Below, piece after piece: positions 6,210-8,375 of a stretch of DNA of 8,375 nt. Location of the stretch: contig JAOPZP010000346.1 of NCBI GenBank assembly GCA_025964055.1, positions 1 to 8,375 on the forward strand. Direction: 5' to 3'. The position numbers and the translations under genes were made by a program. Under the pieces are notes generated by a model. That model did not search any database. It saw only the letters and a program-made list of their open reading frames with translations, and was not told where the DNA came from. Source of the stretch: Conexibacter sp. (lineage in GTDB: Bacteria; Actinomycetota; Thermoleophilia; Solirubrobacterales; Solirubrobacteraceae). Numbering within the stretch: the first letter of the stretch is position 1; the number at the start of each line of letters is the position of its first letter.

Positions 6210-7552
6210 ATGCGCTCGACCCCGAGGCCCAGCACGCCCGCGACGACGTCCAGGCGCCGGCGCAGGTCGCCGGTCGCGAGGATCGCGTGGTGGGAGGGCA
6301 GGCGCTCGACGAAGCGGTAGCCGTCCTCCACGCGCAGCATCGCGCCGTTGAGGCAGTCGGAGTCCTTGTACTGGACGAAGCCGGTCAGCTCGGCCTGGCT
6401 GGTGACCAGCGTGTCCATCGTCCCGGCGAGCTTGACGACCATCGTCGGGCCCTCGGGGTACTCGGCGTCCAGCGCGTGCGCGTGCTCGTCGACGATCGCC
6501 AGCACCTTCGGCTTCACCGACCAGCGCTTGGCGAACGACTGCGGCACGACGCCGAAGTAGCCGCAGTGCGCGACGAGCACGTGGTTCTCCGGCTCGTCGA
6601 CGTCGGGGAAGTACGGGATGCGCTCGTGCTTGAGGGCCGCTTCGCCCATCAGGAACGGGTAGAGGTTGGACATCATCACCGGCACGTCGAGGCTCTTGTG
6701 CACCAGGAACTCGGTGAGCATGGAGACGAGGTCGGCCTCGCAGCCCCACATCAGGCCGCGCTCCTCGAAGAGCAGGTTCCAGGCCAGGCACGGCGTCGTC
6801 CGGGCGCTCATCGACTCGTTGAGGCAGTTGATGCCGGCGGCGATGACGTTGCCGGCCTCGTCGAGCTCGTCGCCGATCGCGACGTAGAGCCGCAGCGCGT
6901 TGGCGCGCGCCTGCTCGGTGAGGCCGAGCATCGGCACCTTGTCGGCGATCCGCACGGCCGCGGCCGCCACGCGCTCGTCGCTCACCGCGTCGGCCCGGGC
7001 GGCGAGCTCGCGATAGCTGCGGTACTCGACGCCGACGCCGAAGCGCTCCTGGATGCGCTGGGCGGCCTCGCCCTCCCACCAGTAGAAGCGCTTGAAGATG
7101 TCGGGCTGCATGCCGGCGCCGATCTCGTCCTGGTAGGCGAGCATCGTCGCGCCGGCGAGCGTCTCGCGAACGGCCAGCGCGCGGCAGATGTCCTGCGCCT
7201 CCTGCAGCGACAGCGGGGCGATCGTCTCGATGCCGCGCCGGCGCAGGTGGTCGCGGATCTCCCAGTCCCACATCGACACGGTCCCGAACTCGGACGTGAT
7301 GATCAGGATCGGCTGCTCGATGGCGGCGAACGCCTCGACCTTGCGGTAGGCGACGCCGCTGAGGTCGGGCACGACGACGGCGCTGACGCCGGCCGGCACG
7401 GGCGCGTCGATCGGTGCCGGGTCGAGCCACTCGACGAGCGGGCCCAGCAGGCGGCGCAGGTGCTCGAGCTGCGCGGAGAACGCCCGCTGCGGGGCGTCCT
7501 CGAGATGCACCGGCAGCAGGCGCGGCGTGGTGAGCGTCACTCGTGGCAGCAT
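6206..7552 (-). CDS. L-fucose/L-arabinose isomerase-like protein
   Basis: This 448-residue protein resembles the L-fucose isomerase and related family (COG2407-like), metal-dependent enzymes that convert an aldose to its ketose. An N-terminal Rossmann-like region contains VSAVVVPDLSG (56-66) and PILIITSEFG (81-90). QPDIFKRFYWWEGEAAQRIQERFGVGVEY (149-177) resembles the central region of the family. The metal-site part includes NESMSARTTPCLAWNLLFEERGLMWGCEADL (245-275) with E272 as likely ligand, VLVAHCG (325-331) with H329, and LPSHHAILATGD (418-429) near the C-terminus with H421/H422. N296 (in MMSNLY) falls where E. coli FucI has a metal-ligand Asp, if my by-eye alignment holds. The ATG at 7552 is preferred: AGGGG lies just upstream, and in-frame ATGs at 7660 and 7609 lie upstream of, or inside, the promoter. 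It is the first gene of unit A. The substrate may be a pentose or 6-deoxyhexose, and a non-isomerase role is possible. Confidence 0.85.
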   Translation of the reverse strand: MLPRVTLTTPRLLPVHLEDAPQRAFSAQLEHLRRLLGPLVEWLDPAPIDAPVPAGVSAVVVPDLSGVAYRKVEAFAAIEQPILIITSEFGTVSMWDWEIRDHLRRRGIETIAPLSLQEAQDICRALAVRETLAGATMLAYQDEIGAGMQPDIFKRFYWWEGEAAQRIQERFGVGVEYRSYRELAARADAVSDERVAAAAVRIADKVPMLGLTEQARANALRLYVAIGDELDEAGNVIAAGINCLNESMSARTTPCLAWNLLFEERGLMWGCEADLVSMLTEFLVHKSLDVPVMMSNLYPFLMGEAALKHERIPYFPDVDEPENHVLVAHCGYFGVVPQSFAKRWSVKPKVLAIVDEHAHALDAEYPEGPTMVVKLAGTMDTLVTSQAELTGFVQYKDSDCLNGAMLRVEDGYRFVERLPSHHAILATGDLRRRLDVVAGVLGLGVERI

Positions 7553-7577
7553 GGGACCCCTGATCGTCGTCGAGCGT

Positions 7578-7594
7578 GGCGACGCAGGGTCGCC
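7578..7594 (-). other. Short hairpin in the isomerase 5' leader
   Basis: On the minus strand GGCGAC-CCTGC-GTCGCC forms a perfect 6-bp GC-rich stem with a 5-nt loop. It lies between the predicted transcription start (about 7601) and the ATG at 7552. No T tract follows, so it does not look like an intrinsic terminator. It could protect the 5' end or be chance in GC-rich DNA. Confidence 0.3.
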
Positions 7595-7607
7595 CCCGCG
7601 CCGACCC

Positions 7608-7636
7608 ATTGTCATCCTGTAACTACAGGTTGTCAA
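7608..7636 (-). promoter_or_regulatory. Predicted promoter of the isomerase-galM unit
   Basis: This is the strongest promoter in the window. A perfect TTGACA (7636-7631), a 17-bp spacer and GACAAT (7613-7608), which matches four of six -10 positions, are read on the minus strand. Transcription would begin near 7601, about 49 nt before the ATG at 7552. The operator fills the spacer and enters the -10 element. It separates the isomerase unit from the preceding PEP-utilising gene, whose stop is 25 bp upstream of the -35. Confidence 0.65.
7610..7629 (-). promoter_or_regulatory. Predicted GntR operator, copy A
   Basis: The minus strand reads CCTGTAGTTACAGGATGACA. CCTGTA-GT-TACAGG is a perfect 6-bp inverted repeat with a 2-bp centre, which can also be read as GT-N4-AC. 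The trailing GGATG-ACA is shared with the other two copies. It sits between the -35 and -10 hexamers, so a bound dimer would exclude RNA polymerase. It is the best copy of the three. Confidence 0.7.
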
Positions 7637-7661
7637 GGGGCCGCCGGGGACGTCCTTCACG

Positions 7662-8375
7662 TCACTCGATGATCGTGACGGTGCCCTTGCCGCCGTCCAC
7701 GCGCACGATCTGCCCGGTCTTGATGGTCTTGGTCCCGAAGCCCGTGCCGACGACCGCCGGCAGGCCGTACTCGCGGGAGACGATCGCGGCGTGGGACATG
7801 ATCCCGCCGATGTCGGAGACGGCGGCGGCGATCTTGTTGAAGATCGGCGCCCAGCTCGGCGCGGTGATCGGGCAGACGAGCACCTCGCCGGCCAGGACCT
7901 CGGTCAGCTGCGACGGCGAGGTGATCACGCGGGCCGGCCCCTCGGCCACGCCCGGGGACGCCGCGACGCCCTCCAGCTCGTTGACCGGGCCGCCGCCGTC
8001 CTGCGCGCGGCGCCAGCGATCCAGCGTGTCGGTGGTGATGCCCCAGAGCATCACGGTGAACGCCTCGGTGACCTCCTCCGGCGCCGGCCCCAGCGCGGGC
8101 GGCGGCGACCAGCCGCGCAGCACATCCATGATGCGCGCGCGCTCGGCCACCTCGCGCTGCCAGTGGGCGCGGCGGTCGGGGGTCTCGGTGGCCCAGCCCG
8201 TCGTCAGGTCCCAGATGGCCGGGTAGATCTCGTAGCGGTGCAGCAGGAAGATGTCCTCCGCGTCGGCCAGGTAGCCGTGGTGCGCGAAGACCTGCCCGAG
8301 GTCGCGGACCTTGTTCCAGAACAACGAGTAGTGCTGGTGCTCGACGTAGAAGTTGTGGTTCTCGACGAACGGGTA
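7662..8375 (-). CDS. PEP-utilising enzyme, C-terminal part with phosphohistidine swivel domain
   Basis: The reading frame is open to the right edge. The visible 237 codons are the C-terminal portion, and the start lies outside the window. The last ~100 residues form the mobile swivelling domain of PEP synthase, pyruvate phosphate dikinase and related phosphotransferases. The signature GGIMSHAAIVSREYGLPAVVGT (190-211 of the visible part) carries the phosphorylated histidine H195. It has Met where the classical motif has Thr or Asn at the fourth position, as I recall for stand-alone swivel proteins. The preceding ENHNFYVEHQHYSLFWNKVRDLGQVFAHHGYL...EDIFLLHRYEI segment resembles the linker region of phenylphosphate-synthase-like and rifampin-phosphotransferase-like proteins, not the PEP-binding TIM barrel of PpsA. 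The end is a TGA at 7662. It may depend on a separate ATP-grasp subunit or domain. It lies upstream of promoter A and so is probably not in the isomerase operon. Its target molecule is unknown. Confidence 0.85.
   Translation of the reverse strand, partial: YPFVENHNFYVEHQHYSLFWNKVRDLGQVFAHHGYLADAEDIFLLHRYEIYPAIWDLTTGWATETPDRRAHWQREVAERARIMDVLRGWSPPPALGPAPEEVTEAFTVMLWGITTDTLDRWRRAQDGGGPVNELEGVAASPGVAEGPARVITSPSQLTEVLAGEVLVCPITAPSWAPIFNKIAAAVSDIGGIMSHAAIVSREYGLPAVVGTGFGTKTIKTGQIVRVDGGKGTVTIIE

Noticed and set aside
6210..7430. Apparent fusion of the mutarotase frame with upstream sequence
   Set aside because: The upstream part is a shadow frame of the isomerase gene. The mutarotase homology starts just after the isomerase stop.
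7553..7660. 36-residue N-terminal extension of the isomerase from an ATG at 7660
   Set aside because: It would span the promoter and operator, and its residues show no family similarity.

Overview
The window is very GC-rich, with third codon positions almost always G or C. Every convincing gene lies on the minus strand. Composition, short promoters and frequent GTG or overlapping starts suggest a high-GC actinobacterium. A Thermoleophilia-type soil organism would fit, but that is an impression and not a measured assignment.

Read in the direction of transcription (right to left): (1) 8375-7662, the C-terminal part of a PEP-utilising enzyme with a phosphohistidine swivel domain, cut by the window edge. 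(2) Unit A, 7552-5121, an L-fucose/L-arabinose-isomerase-like protein followed without a gap by an aldose 1-epimerase (galM-like). (3) Unit B, 5040-3112, a Gfo/Idh/MocA oxidoreductase followed by a GntR/HutC-family repressor with a UTRA effector domain. (4) Unit C, 3011-1, an FGGY carbohydrate kinase, a second Gfo/Idh/MocA oxidoreductase and a zinc alcohol dehydrogenase cut by the left edge. The three genes of unit C are joined by TGATG stop/start overlaps.

Units A, B and C each begin with a -35/-10 pair of 17-bp spacing. At each promoter lies a copy of the same 20-bp element, pattern TGT-N4-ACA-N5-ACA, whose core is a GT-N4-AC palindrome of the kind HutC-type GntR proteins bind. The simplest reading is a local regulon: the encoded GntR protein represses its own unit and the two flanking units until a sugar or sugar-phosphate binds its UTRA domain.

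Together the genes look like an inducible catabolic module for an uncommon sugar, deoxysugar or polyol: anomer interconversion (GalM), aldose-ketose isomerisation, ketose phosphorylation (FGGY kinase) and up to three NAD(P)-dependent oxidation/reduction steps. No aldolase, transporter or glycosidase is visible here; they may lie beyond the edges. The substrate cannot be named from this sequence. No RNA genes, mobile elements, CRISPR arrays or long repeats were seen. There is no gene-free stretch over 300 bases.
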